Shown: positions 1-10,093 of the stretch, piece by piece
How positions within the stretch are numbered: position 1 is the stretch's first letter
How the letters are laid out: every line of letters begins with the position of its first letter
From: Pseudomonas oleovorans subsp. oleovorans
Lineage (GTDB): Bacteria; Pseudomonadota; Gammaproteobacteria; Pseudomonadales; Pseudomonadaceae
Reading direction: 5' to 3'
DNA: 64,000 nucleotides
NCBI RefSeq assembly: GCF_002197815.1
Contig: NZ_NIUB01000005.1
Coordinates: forward strand, 1 to 64,000
Program-made: the position numbers and the translations under genes
The notes under the pieces: generated by a model
What the model saw: only the letters and a program-made list of their open reading frames with translations
The model's database searches: none
Told to the model about the DNA's origin: nothing

Positions 1-177
1 GCCAGCATTTTGCCTCGGGCTTCCTTCAGATTCGCAGTCGCCCGCGACACCCTTGCCTCTGGCTAACACTTCCCCTTGCCGGGTGTGTAGAGGACTTTCA
101 CCTCCAAGTCGTCCAGTCCACCACCACTGTGAACCGAACAGCGCCAGTCACGGCGCTACGCGCCATGCCTGGCGCAC
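1..177 (-). mobile_element. Group II intron, 5' end (truncated by window edge)
   Basis: Read on the minus strand from 177 downwards, the sequence begins GTGCGCC, the usual group II intron 5' boundary. It continues with landmarks of bacterial group II intron domain I: a GGAGGTGAAAGTCC segment, AAGTGTTAGCC, GCAAGGGTGTC, and the block AATCTGAAGGAAGCC followed by GAGGCAAA. These are recognised from memory of intron sequences. The rest of domain I, the reverse transcriptase/maturase frame and the 3' boundary lie outside the window. The intron begins 11 nt past a hairpin that follows ydcF. That placement is what class C introns prefer, although I cannot assign the class from this fragment. Confidence 0.8.
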
Positions 178-187
178 AACGCAGAAC

Positions 188-208
188 CCGCAGGCGTACT
201 GCCTGCGG
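188..208 (-). terminator. Hairpin downstream of ydcF, intron target
   Basis: CCGCAGGC and GCCTGCGG form a perfect 8-bp stem with a 5-nt loop, starting about 11 nt after the ydcF stop codon. There is no clean T-run after it on the minus strand; the sequence goes into GTTCTGCGTT and then the intron. It probably acted as the ydcF terminator before the intron inserted. Confidence 0.5.
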
Positions 209-218
209 CGAGTACGCC

Positions 219-989
219 CTACTGCTTGCCGTAGACAATGGGATACGCCAATAACCCAATGACTTCGTTGAGCACCTGACTGCTCTGCCAGATAGCCCTC
301 GACTCTGGCAGCCAGCCCCCCAGCGGGCGCTCGTAACCCGAACTGAGATAGCCCATCGGCGCGGTGATCACCTCGAAGCCGGCCTGCTCAAAACTCCAGA
401 GGGCACGCTGCATGTGCCAAGCCTGGGTGACCAGCACCACGCGCCGCACGCCCTGGGGCTGCAACAATTCAGCGCTGAGCACTGCATTCTCCCAGGTGGT
501 GCGGCTTTGCTCCTCCAGCCAGCGGATCTCCAGCCCGTAGTCGCGGCGCATGGCATCGGCCATCAGTGCCGCCTCACTGGGCGGCTGGCCATAATGCAGG
601 CCACCGGTAGCCGCCATTGGCAGGCCGGATACGCGCGCCAGGCGAGCGGCATAGCGCAGGCGCTCCAAGGCCATCAGCCCAGGCTGATCGGCTCCACCCC
701 AGCCCGGGTCGCTCTGCTCACGCCCGGCGCCGAGAATCACGATGGCGTCGGCGCGCTGCGCCAGGGTCGCCCACTGCGCCTGCTCCAGGACCGGCTCACG
801 CTCCAACCAGGCGGCACTCCACTGCGTCACCGCAGGCAGGCTCATCAGCCATAGCCCACTGAAACCGACGGTAAAGCAGGCAAACGCGAGCCGGGGAAAG
901 CGACGACGCAGCCACCAGCCCAGCGCGATCAGCAGGAGTAGAACGCCTGGTGGCATCAACAGTTGTTTAAGGATGAAACGAATCGGCAT
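219..989 (-). CDS. YdcF/ElyC family (DUF218) membrane-anchored protein
   Basis: A 256-residue protein of the DUF218 family (YdcF, SanA, ElyC). Two hydrophobic stretches, about residues 10-26 and 33-52, anchor it in the inner membrane; the rest is the Rossmann-like DUF218 domain beginning near ADAIVILGAG. The motifs TTGENA-like (SRTTWENA) and VVLVTQAWHMQRA are typical of the family. ElyC is linked to cell-envelope and undecaprenyl-phosphate metabolism in E. coli, but no enzymatic activity can be claimed from sequence alone. It is the last gene before the intron. The start ATG at 989 gives a normal family length. Confidence 0.85.
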   Translation of the reverse strand: MPIRFILKQLLMPPGVLLLLIALGWWLRRRFPRLAFACFTVGFSGLWLMSLPAVTQWSAAWLEREPVLEQAQWATLAQRADAIVILGAGREQSDPGWGGADQPGLMALERLRYAARLARVSGLPMAATGGLHYGQPPSEAALMADAMRRDYGLEIRWLEEQSRTTWENAVLSAELLQPQGVRRVVLVTQAWHMQRALWSFEQAGFEVITAPMGYLSSGYERPLGGWLPESRAIWQSSQVLNEVIGLLAYPIVYGKQ

Positions 990-1039
990 CAGGCACCTCC
1001 GGGGCGCCCAAGCCTAGCAGGTTGGTTTTCAACTGGCTG

Positions 1040-1468
1040 CTAATGCGGATTACCGCTGCGAAACAACCTGGAGCCACAGGCCTGGCAAGCTCGTACATCC
1101 TGCCCTCGATGCCAGCTGACTGGCGCACCGCAGAGTGCGCAACAAAGCGCCTGACGCCGCGTCATCACGGATTTGATCCTGCCCATCGGCTTGCTGTCAA
1201 CGGTCTTGGCACTGCGCAGTGGCTGACGCTGTATCAGCGCCAACTCTTCTGCCGCCGCGTGCCAGCCGCGCAGCCAGTGCAGGTCACGATTGAGATAGGC
1301 ACGGATCAGCTCCAGCTCCGCCGGGCTCAGCCCATCAAGCTCCAGCTCGCGCAGCGGCTCGGCATGCAGGCGACTCGCGGTATCGGCCTCTTCCAGCGCC
1401 AGGGCAAGCCGTTGCAGCAGTCGCTCGTAAAGATCACCGCCTCGTTCCACCTGCCGTGCATCCGCCAT
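1040..1468 (-). CDS. YbeL-like zinc-ribbon protein (DUF1451 family)
   Basis: A 142-residue protein with an acidic, helical N-terminal half and a C-terminal zinc ribbon built from two cysteine pairs (CALCG and CQACG, about 15 residues apart). This architecture matches E. coli YbeL, which also lies divergently beside leuS. The start chosen is the ATG at 1468, because GAGG stands six bases before it; an upstream in-frame ATG at 1492 would add eight residues without a good ribosome binding site. The function of this family is unknown. The central part is shorter than in E. coli YbeL, so the link rests on the zinc ribbon and position. Confidence 0.7.
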   Translation of the reverse strand: MADARQVERGGDLYERLLQRLALALEEADTASRLHAEPLRELELDGLSPAELELIRAYLNRDLHWLRGWHAAAEELALIQRQPLRSAKTVDSKPMGRIKSVMTRRQALCCALCGAPVSWHRGQDVRACQACGSRLFRSGNPH

Positions 1469-1505
1469 CTGCCACCTCGCGAGCCCCGACAACCGCGGGC
1501 CTTGA

Positions 1506-4259
<2,754 letters not shown>

Positions 4260-4267
4260 TTAAGCTC

Positions 4268-4289
4268 GGCGCCACCACGACGTGGCGCC
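4268..4289 (+). terminator. Intergenic hairpin between leuS and lptE
   Basis: GGCGCCAC and GTGGCGCC form a perfect 8-bp stem with a 6-nt loop directly after the leuS stop codon. There is no T-run, so it may slow or stabilise the transcript rather than end it; lptE follows on the same strand. Confidence 0.35.
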
Positions 4290-4307
4290 GCGATCCGCCA
4301 AGGGGAT

Positions 4308-4925
4308 ATGAGAATGATGAAACGGAATCTACTGATCATCGGCCTGGCCGGTCTGCTCAGCGCCTGCGGTTTCCAGCTGCGCGGCACCGGCGATGTGCAG
4401 TTCGCCCTCCAGGAGCTCGATGTCAGTGCGCGCGATGCCTACGGTGATACCGTGCAGCAGGTACGCGAGGTGCTGGAAAGAAACGACGTTCGCGTTTATG
4501 CCGGCGCGCCCTACAAGCTGGTCATCACCCGCGAAAGCGAGAATCGTCGCAGCGCCAGCTACAGCAGCGGTGCACGTACCGCCGAGTACGAGCTGACCAT
4601 GGCCCTGGAGTATGAGATCCGTGGCGCGCAGAACCTGTTGCTGACCGGCAACAAGGTGGAAGTGCAGAACTACTACCAGCAGGACGACAACAACCTGGCC
4701 GGCTCCGATCAGGAAGCCGCTCAGCTGCGCAGCGAACTGCGCCGGGAAATGATCCAGCAACTGATGCTCACCCTGCAGCAGATTACCCCGGCGCAGCTCG
4801 ACCAGTTGCAGCAGACCGCCGAAGCCCGCGCCAAGGCAGAAGCCGAAGCGCTGGAAGAGGCTCGCCGCGCTCGTGAGAGCCAGGTCGCACCGCAGCAGTC
4901 GCCGATCGAACTGCCGTCGCGCTAA
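4308..4925 (+). CDS. lptE: LPS-assembly lipoprotein LptE
   Basis: LptE (RlpB) is the outer-membrane lipoprotein that plugs the LptD barrel and helps place lipopolysaccharide in the outer leaflet. The N-terminus is a lipoprotein signal ending in LLSAC, with the lipidated cysteine at residue 20, followed by the family hallmark GFQLRG. The body of about 140 residues matches the family size; the C-terminal tail after QQITPAQLDQLQQ is rich in alanine, glutamate and arginine and probably flexible. Three in-frame ATGs (4308, 4314, 4317) compete. The AGGGG at 4301-4305 is best spaced for 4314, so the true start may be two residues in. Lies between leuS and holA as in other gammaproteobacteria. Confidence 0.93.
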   Translation: MRMMKRNLLIIGLAGLLSACGFQLRGTGDVQFALQELDVSARDAYGDTVQQVREVLERNDVRVYAGAPYKLVITRESENRRSASYSSGARTAEYELTMALEYEIRGAQNLLLTGNKVEVQNYYQQDDNNLAGSDQEAAQLRSELRREMIQQLMLTLQQITPAQLDQLQQTAEARAKAEAEALEEARRARESQVAPQQSPIELPSR

Positions 4926-4929
4926 AGGC

Positions 4930-4954
4930 GCAGGGGCCGCATCAGCGGCCCTGC
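4930..4954 (+). terminator. Hairpin between lptE and holA
   Basis: GCAGGGGCCGC pairs with GCGGCCCTGC, with one bulged G and a 4-nt loop, just after the lptE stop. No T-run follows. It is a stable stem-loop that may attenuate transcription or protect the mRNA end; termination is not certain. Confidence 0.35.
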
Positions 4955-4979
4955 CCACTCGCCTCATGACATCACCTCG

Positions 4980-6008
4980 ATGAAGCTCGCCCCCGCGCAA
5001 CTCGGCAAACACCTGCAGGGCGCACTGGCGCCTGTCTATGCGATCAGCGGTGACGAGCCGCTGCTCTGCCAGGAAACGGCCGATGCCATCCGCAACGCCT
5101 GCCGTCAGCAGGGGTTCGGCGAGCGTCAGGTGTTCAATGCCGAAGCCAACTTCGACTGGGGCAACCTGCTGCAGGCAGGCGCCAGCCTCTCGCTGTTCGC
5201 CGAGAAGCGCCTGCTGGAACTGCGCCTACCCTCCGGCAAACCGGGGGATAAAGGCGCCGCAGCACTGCTGGAATACCTGGCACGGCCGCCTGAAGATACC
5301 GTCCTGCTGCTGAGCCTGCCCAAGCTCGACGGCAGCACGCAGAAATCCAAATGGGCCAAGGCGCTGATCGACGGTCAGGCTTGCCAGTTCATCCAGATCT
5401 GGCCGGTGGACGCCAACCAGTTGCCGCAGTGGATTCGCCAGCGCCTCGCTCAGGCCGGCCTGAGCGCCAGCGCCGATGCCGTGGACATGATCGCCGCGCG
5501 GGTAGAAGGCAACCTGCTGGCCGCCGCCCAGGAAGTGGAAAAGCTCAAGCTGCTTGCCGAAGGCAATCAGGTGGACGCCGAAACCGTACAGGCCGCCGTG
5601 GCCGACAGCGCCCGCTTCGATGTGTTCGGCCTGATCGATTGCGCCCTGACTGGCGATGCCAGCCATGCCCTGCGCGTGCTCGAAGGCCTGCGCGGCGAGG
5701 GTGTGGAAACCCCGGTAATCCTCTGGGCGCTGGCACGCGAAATTCGCCTGCTGGCCGGCATCGCCTACCAGCAAAGCCAGGGCATACCCCTGGACAAGGC
5801 CTTCTCCAGCGCGCGTCCGCCAGTGTGGGACAAGCGCCGGCCGCTGGTTTCCAAGGCGCTGCAGCGTCACAGCAGCAAGCGCTGGGGCCAATTGTTGCAG
5901 CAGGCGCAGTTGATCGATGCACAGATCAAGGGCCAGGCGGCTGGCGATCCGTGGAGCGAGCTGGCCATGCTGACCCTGCAATTGGCCGGACAACGCCTGC
6001 GCCTGTAA
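4980..6008 (+). CDS. holA: DNA polymerase III delta subunit
   Basis: A 342-residue delta subunit of the clamp loader, which opens the beta sliding clamp during replication. The N-terminus MKLAPAQLGKHLQGALAPVYAISGDEPLL matches HolA, with the degenerate P-loop region typical of this non-ATPase subunit. The central part (SLSLFAEKRLLELRLPSGKPG) carries the beta-interacting element, and the helical domain III (RFDVFGLIDCALTGDASHALRVLEGL) follows. Length is standard. It is the third gene of the leuS-lptE-holA group, about 54 bp after lptE. Confidence 0.97.
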   Translation: MKLAPAQLGKHLQGALAPVYAISGDEPLLCQETADAIRNACRQQGFGERQVFNAEANFDWGNLLQAGASLSLFAEKRLLELRLPSGKPGDKGAAALLEYLARPPEDTVLLLSLPKLDGSTQKSKWAKALIDGQACQFIQIWPVDANQLPQWIRQRLAQAGLSASADAVDMIAARVEGNLLAAAQEVEKLKLLAEGNQVDAETVQAAVADSARFDVFGLIDCALTGDASHALRVLEGLRGEGVETPVILWALAREIRLLAGIAYQQSQGIPLDKAFSSARPPVWDKRRPLVSKALQRHSSKRWGQLLQQAQLIDAQIKGQAAGDPWSELAMLTLQLAGQRLRL

Positions 6009-6039
6009 GTGTTGCTGCCTCTTCCTTTCTCGTAGGGTG

Positions 6040-6087
6040 GCTCCGCTTTAGCCCACGTCCACCACCGTTGGTGGGCTAAAGCGGAGC
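6040..6087. repeat. Palindromic intergenic repeat (GTAGGGTGG type)
   Basis: The arms 6040-6056 and 6071-6087 are a perfect 17-bp inverted repeat around a 14-nt loop (left arm GCTCCGCTTTAGCCCAC). It begins just after GTAGGGTGG, as do other palindromes in this window at 35270 and 37963. This points to a dispersed repeat, although it could also end holA transcription. Confidence 0.6.
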
Positions 6088-6139
6088 GGCGCATAGTCCG
6101 CGCGCCTGCGCTGGAAGCAAGCTCTAGCGAGGAACCCCT

Positions 6140-6331
6140 ATGAGCAAGAAAACCGGCAAACGGCCGAACAAGGCCAAATCCATCGTCGCCCAGCCACTGT
6201 TTCGCTCCCGCCAGGAACGACCACAGAAAGGCAAAGGCAGCTACCGCCGCGAAGCCTCCCACAATTGGGAGGCTTCTTGCTTTATGGGCTTGCTCACTGC
6301 GCTGATCGCCCAGATTCCAGCCCGAGCGTGA
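6140..6331 (+). CDS. arfA: Alternative ribosome-rescue factor ArfA
   Basis: A 63-codon frame matching ArfA, which rescues ribosomes stalled on mRNAs without a stop codon by recruiting release factor 2. The diagnostic pieces are in order: PLFRSRQERPQKGKGSYRR (residues about 19-37) and NWEAS (about 42-46), the same spacing as in E. coli ArfA. A strong hairpin lies inside the coding sequence at 6251-6276, right over the EASHNWEAS codons. In E. coli, hairpin cleavage or termination inside arfA produces a truncated protein that is made stable only when trans-translation fails; the same control is inferred here. Residues after about 48 (FMGLLTALIAQIPARA) are hydrophobic and probably form the degradation-prone tail. 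Confidence 0.85.
   Translation: MSKKTGKRPNKAKSIVAQPLFRSRQERPQKGKGSYRREASHNWEASCFMGLLTALIAQIPARA
6251..6283 (+). terminator. Intrinsic-terminator hairpin inside arfA
   Basis: GAAGCCTCCCA (6251-6261) pairs perfectly with TGGGAGGCTTC (6266-6276), an 11-bp stem with a 4-nt loop, followed by TTGCTTT. It lies within the arfA reading frame, about 55 bp before the stop codon. Transcripts ending here would be non-stop mRNAs encoding a truncated, active ArfA. Confidence 0.8.
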
Positions 6332-6367
6332 TAAGGTAGGCACCTGCTTAAACGCCCTGAGATAGAC

Positions 6368-7624
6368 ATGCCACACCAGTTTCCTCGTCGCGCCCTGGCC
6401 CTGCTTCCTCTACTGCTGCTGGCGGCCTGCGCCCAGGCCCCAGCGGAAAACCTGCCCACAGCCAACGCGCCGGCCACGGTGCAGGCTGCACCTGCAGATG
6501 CACTGACCAGCTTCGCCGACTGGCGCCAGGCATTGCGTGACGAAGCGCTTGCCGCCGGCATTGACGCCGCGCTGTTCGATCGCATATTCGCCGGCGTCAC
6601 CCCTGACCCGGCGGTGCTCAAGGCCGACAGCAGCCAGCCCGAATTCACCCGCCCGGTGTGGGAATACCTCGACGGCGCCGTGTCCTCCAGCCGCATCGGT
6701 CGTGGCCGAGTGCTGTTGGCGCAGCACAGCCTGGTGCTGCAACGCATCGAGCAGCAGTACGGCGTCGAGGCCCCGATCCTGGTGGCCATCTGGGGTCTAG
6801 AGAGCAACTTCGGCAACAATATCGGCAGCCACAGCGTAATCCGCTCCCTCGCCACCCTGGCCTACGACGGTCGTCGCCAGGGCTTCTGGCGTACGCAATT
6901 GCTGGCTGCCCTGCAGATTCTGCAGAACGGCGATGTGCCCAGCGAACGCATGATCGGCTCCTGGGCCGGCGCCATGGGGCAGACCCAGTTCATGCCCACC
7001 ACCTATAACCAGTATGCGGTGGATTTCGACGGCGACGGCAAGCGCGATCTGTGGAACTCCTCGGCCGATGCCCTGGCTTCGGCGGCTCATTACCTGCAAG
7101 CGTCAGGATGGCAGCGCGGCCAGCCCTGGGGATTCGAGGTGCGCCTGCCGAGCGACTTCGACTACGCCCTGGCTGACCCGGACCAGCGTCGCAGCCTGAC
7201 CGAGTGGGCCGAACTCGGCGTGCGCCCGCTGGCACCGACCGGCGCCGCCGCCAGCGCGCGCGCCAGCCTGCAGCTACCGGCCGGACACAAAGGCCCGGCC
7301 TTCCTGCTGCTGGACAACTTCCGCAGTATCCTCAAGTACAACAATTCCACATCCTACGCGCTGGCCATCGGCCTGCTCGCCGACAACCTGGTGCGCCCCA
7401 GCGAAGTGCAGGGCCAGTGGCCACGCGGCGAACGCCAGCTCGGTCGCAGCGAGCGCGTCGAGCTGCAGGAGCTGTTGGCCCAGGCCGGTTTCGACCCGGG
7501 CCCGGCCGACGGCATCATCGGCGCCAACACGCGCAAGGCCATCCGCGCCCTGCAGCTGCAATTGAACTGGCCTGCCGATGGCTATCCCAATACCGAGCTG
7601 CTGCAACAGCTGCGCGCACGCTAA
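6368..7624 (+). CDS. sltB3: Lytic murein transglycosylase with PG-binding domain (SltB3-like)
   Basis: A 418-residue periplasmic lytic transglycosylase that cleaves peptidoglycan glycan strands to 1,6-anhydro products. The signal peptide ends in LLLAAC, a lipobox, so it may be outer-membrane anchored. The MltB-type SLT_2 domain spans about residues 55-345: the catalytic glutamate is in the IWGLESNFGNNIG motif, and GAMGQTQFMPTTY and DFDGDGKRDLW follow. A C-terminal PG_binding_1 domain (ELLAQAGFDPGPADGIIGANTRKAIRALQ) completes it. Its position after holA and before lipA equals that of PA3992 (SltB3) in P. aeruginosa, which is the basis for the symbol. Confidence 0.9.
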   Translation: MPHQFPRRALALLPLLLLAACAQAPAENLPTANAPATVQAAPADALTSFADWRQALRDEALAAGIDAALFDRIFAGVTPDPAVLKADSSQPEFTRPVWEYLDGAVSSSRIGRGRVLLAQHSLVLQRIEQQYGVEAPILVAIWGLESNFGNNIGSHSVIRSLATLAYDGRRQGFWRTQLLAALQILQNGDVPSERMIGSWAGAMGQTQFMPTTYNQYAVDFDGDGKRDLWNSSADALASAAHYLQASGWQRGQPWGFEVRLPSDFDYALADPDQRRSLTEWAELGVRPLAPTGAAASARASLQLPAGHKGPAFLLLDNFRSILKYNNSTSYALAIGLLADNLVRPSEVQGQWPRGERQLGRSERVELQELLAQAGFDPGPADGIIGANTRKAIRALQLQLNWPADGYPNTELLQQLRAR

Positions 7625-7762
7625 GCCAGGGTCTCGCTGAACGCTGCCTCGTCGCCCCTTGCCGACAGGCGGTCTCAGCGTGCCCATGAGCCTTCTGTGA
7701 TAGACTGGCTGGCGGCCACAAGCCACCTGCCCACGGAGCCTCTAGCGGAGCCCTGATTCCCG

Positions 7763-8815
7763 ATGTCCGACACCTCCCCGCCCAAATCCGTCGCCAGCGG
7801 CGAAAAATTTCGCACCGCCCAAGGCATCACCGCCATCAAGGATGGCCAGAAGCGTCGCGCCTCGGCCGAACCTCAGGTGTTCGAGCCCAAGCCCAAGTGG
7901 CTGCGGGTCAAGGCACCTGGCGGTAGCCGTTTCGAGGCCGTCAAACGCAACGTTGGCGAACACCGCCTGAGCACCGTTTGCCAGGAATCGCACTGCCCGA
8001 ACATGGGCGAATGCTGGTCCAACGGCACGGCCACCATCATGCTGATGGGCTCGGTGTGTACCCGCGCCTGCCGTTTCTGCGCCGTGGACACCGGCAACCC
8101 CAATGGCTGGCTGGATCTGGAAGAGCCGCAGAACACCGCCAAGTCGGTGGAGCTGATGGCCCTGCGTTATATCGTGCTGACCTCGGTGGACCGTGACGAT
8201 CTGGAGGATGGCGGCGCCAGCCACTACGCCGCCTGCGTGCGCGCCATCAAGGCAAATACCCCGCAGGTGGTGGTCGAGGCCCTGACCCCGGATTTCGACG
8301 GTGATCACCAGGCCATCGAGCGCGTCGTCGACTCCGGCCTGGAAGTCTTCGCGCAGAACGTCGAGACAGTCAAACGTCTTACCCACGTGGTTCGCGATCC
8401 GCGCGCCGGCTACGAGAAGACTCTCAAGGTGCTCGAGCACGCCAAGAAGCACCGCCCGGACGTACTGACCAAGACCAGCCTGATGCTCGGCCTGGGTGAA
8501 ACCGACGAGGAAATCCTGGAAACCATGGATGACCTGCGCGCCATCGGCGTGGACATCCTCACCCTCGGCCAGTACCTGCAACCGACGCGCAACCACCTCA
8601 AGGTGCAGCGCTGGGTCAGCCCTGAAGAATTCAACCGCCTGCGCGATATCGGGCTGGAGAAAGGCTTCATGGAAGTCGCTGCCGGCCCGCTGGTGCGTTC
8701 CAGCTACCGCGCTGATCGCGTGTTCGAGAAGAACAACCTGGGTCTCGCCGCTCCGCTTCCGGTGCCTGGCCAGGAGGTCAACGCCAGCCTGATTCCGGCG
8801 CTGAATCTGAACTGA
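7763..8815 (+). CDS. lipA: Lipoyl synthase
   Basis: A 350-residue radical SAM enzyme that inserts two sulfurs into octanoyl groups on lipoyl domains. Both iron-sulfur clusters are visible: the auxiliary cluster cysteines C73, C78 and C84 ([12 protein letters not shown]) and the radical SAM CxxxCxxC at C99, C103 and C106 (CTRACRFC). The C-terminal [10 protein letters not shown] contains the conserved serine ligand region. The N-terminal extension of about 45 residues is usual in Pseudomonas. lipB lies on the opposite strand beyond the insertion at 8855-9010, so the pair converges. Confidence 0.98.
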   Translation: MSDTSPPKSVASGEKFRTAQGITAIKDGQKRRASAEPQVFEPKPKWLRVKAPGGSRFEAVKRNVGEHRLSTVCQESHCPNMGECWSNGTATIMLMGSVCTRACRFCAVDTGNPNGWLDLEEPQNTAKSVELMALRYIVLTSVDRDDLEDGGASHYAACVRAIKANTPQVVVEALTPDFDGDHQAIERVVDSGLEVFAQNVETVKRLTHVVRDPRAGYEKTLKVLEHAKKHRPDVLTKTSLMLGLGETDEEILETMDDLRAIGVDILTLGQYLQPTRNHLKVQRWVSPEEFNRLRDIGLEKGFMEVAAGPLVRSSYRADRVFEKNNLGLAAPLPVPGQEVNASLIPALNLN

Positions 8816-8854
8816 GACAGATCCTCTCGGAAAACAAAAGGGACGCCTCGGCGT

Positions 8855-9010
8855 AATGCTGATCAGATAAGTTCGTCACCATCCCCTCCTACTTGCAGTA
8901 GAGGGGGCGCTTTTCGTAGGAGCCAGCTTGCTGGCGATGCTTTTTATGGCGGATCGCCGGCAAGCCGGCTCCTACAAAAATCGAGTGCAACGGCTTAACT
9001 GACTGGCATT
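8855..9010. mobile_element. MITE-like insertion with 12-bp target duplication
   Basis: A 156-bp segment with terminal inverted repeats AATGCTGATCAGATAAG (8855-8871) and AATGCCAGTCAGTTAAG (reverse complement of 8994-9010), matching at 13 of 17 positions. It is flanked on both sides by ACGCCTCGGCGT (8843-8854 and 9011-9022), a 12-bp direct repeat. It has no coding capacity, and it contains a REP pair. Removing it with one repeat restores a perfect terminator. The terminal repeats, target duplication and lack of a gene fit a non-autonomous element. The parent IS family cannot be named from this; a 10-13 bp duplication at a palindromic target is known for IS4/IS231-type elements. Confidence 0.6.
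8916..8975. repeat. REP pair (inverted)
   Basis: Two oppositely oriented copies of a Pseudomonas REP-like unit, from GTAGGAGCCAGCTTGCTGGC to GCCGGCAAGCCGGCTCCTAC, joined by about 12 bp. The right unit (8952-8975) recurs identically over 24 bp at 28257-28280. Confidence 0.75.
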
Positions 9011-9129
9011 ACGCCTCGGCGTCCCTTTTTCGTTACTGTCAGTAAGCATGCGTGGCTACGCGCCTGCGTAGGAGCCCCGCCCCGGGGCGAAGCTTTGGGT
9101 GCCGCGCCTACGCATTCGCTCGCATGAGC

Positions 9130-9756
9130 CTACACGTAACCCAGACGGGCACACAGCGCCTGTTCCAGACGTTGCGACACCTCGTCGAACACGGGCGGCG
9201 CTTGCAGCAGGTCACGCATCTGCACCATCTTCAGCCCCGCGTAGCCGCATGGGTTGATGCGCAGGAAAGGCGACATGTCCATATCGACGTTCAGCGCCAG
9301 ACCATGGAACGAGCAGCCACGGCTGACGCGCAGCCCCAGCGAGGCGATCTTGTCACCTGCCACGTATACACCGGGCGCATCCGCTTTGGGCGTAGCCTCG
9401 ATGCCATAGCTGGCCAACAGCTCCACCAGGCTTTGCTCCATGGCGGTGACCAGTTCACGCACACCAAGCTCAAGGCGACGCAGATCGAGCATCAGATAGG
9501 CCACCAGCTGACCGGGGCCGTGGTAGGTCACCTGCCCGCCGCGCTCGACCTGCACCACCGGAATATCGCCCGCTGCCAGCACATGCTCGGCCTTGCCGGC
9601 CTGACCCTGAGTGAACACCTTGGGATGCTGCAGCAGCCAGATTTCATCCGGTGTCCGCTCATCGCGCTCACGGGTCAACTGGCGCATGGCCTCCAGCGTC
9701 GGCTGATAGTCGACCAGCCCGAGGTGACGAACGACGAGTTCGGGCATGAGGATCAC
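9130..9756 (-). CDS. lipB: Octanoyltransferase LipB
   Basis: A 208-residue enzyme that moves octanoate from acyl carrier protein to lipoyl domains, the step before LipA. Motifs [46 protein letters not shown] and INPCGYAGL are those of LipB, including the catalytic cysteine in NPCGY. Two starts are possible: GTG at 9756, which overlaps the ybeD stop by four bases (GTGA) and suggests coupled translation, or ATG at 9747 (MPELVV). It is the last gene of the ybeD-lipB pair. Confidence 0.96.
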   Translation of the reverse strand: MILMPELVVRHLGLVDYQPTLEAMRQLTRERDERTPDEIWLLQHPKVFTQGQAGKAEHVLAAGDIPVVQVERGGQVTYHGPGQLVAYLMLDLRRLELGVRELVTAMEQSLVELLASYGIEATPKADAPGVYVAGDKIASLGLRVSRGCSFHGLALNVDMDMSPFLRINPCGYAGLKMVQMRDLLQAPPVFDEVSQRLEQALCARLGYV

Positions 9757-10031
9757 AGCACCATGTGCACGCGGCCAGTGGCACGCAGATCGACATGAAT
9801 CGCCTGCAACTGCTCGACGCTGGTGGCGGTGATCAGCACCTGCACGGAGAGGAAGTTGCCGTTACGGCTGTCACGCAGCACCAGCGTGGAGGCATCCAGA
9901 TCCGGCGCATGGCGCTGGATCACCTCGATCACCAGATCGGAGAAACCCTCACCCGCAATGCCGATTACCTTGATCGGGTAACGCTCGCAGGGAAATTCGA
10001 TTTTAGGGGCTTGAACGTCGTTATCGGTCAT
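9753..10031 (-). CDS. ybeD: YbeD/DUF493 family protein
   Basis: A small ACT-like protein (92 residues from the ATG at 10031) of the DUF493 family. The core [27 protein letters not shown] followed by [31 protein letters not shown] is the family signature. The frame stays open upstream to 10136, but the usual start [21 protein letters not shown] fits homologues. Known as a conserved neighbour of lipB; a regulatory, ligand-sensing role is possible from the fold but not shown. Overlaps lipB by four bases. Confidence 0.92.
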   Translation of the reverse strand: MTDNDVQAPKIEFPCERYPIKVIGIAGEGFSDLVIEVIQRHAPDLDASTLVLRDSRNGNFLSVQVLITATSVEQLQAIHVDLRATGRVHMVL

Positions 10032-10093
10032 GGCGTCAGCGGGCTCGCGGCCCGTCCAGAAAAGGGCCGCTCCATCAGGAGCGGCCAGGCTTG

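Larger units (their letters stand above)
8836..9026. terminator. Split bidirectional terminator of lipA/lipB
   Basis: AAAAGGGACGCC at the left and GGCGTCCCTTTT at the right would, without the insertion, form AAAAGGGACGCC-TC-GGCGTCCCTTTT, a classical bidirectional terminator. The interruption leaves ACGCCTCGGCGT on both sides, so each half still has a short self-complementary stretch, and the outer arms (about 24 bp) now pair across 145 bp. Confidence 0.6.
8816..9129. other. lipA-lipB intergenic region with insertion and REP sequences
   Basis: 314 bp with no gene, between convergent lipA and lipB. It holds a bidirectional terminator split by a MITE-like insertion (8855-9010), a REP pair inside that insertion, and a further REP-like palindrome at 9068-9092 (GTAGGAGCCCCGCCCCGGGG). 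Confidence 0.7.

Noticed and set aside
6040-6087. Possible small RNA gene between holA and arfA
   Set aside because: The only structure is the palindromic repeat; no promoter or terminator of its own is visible.
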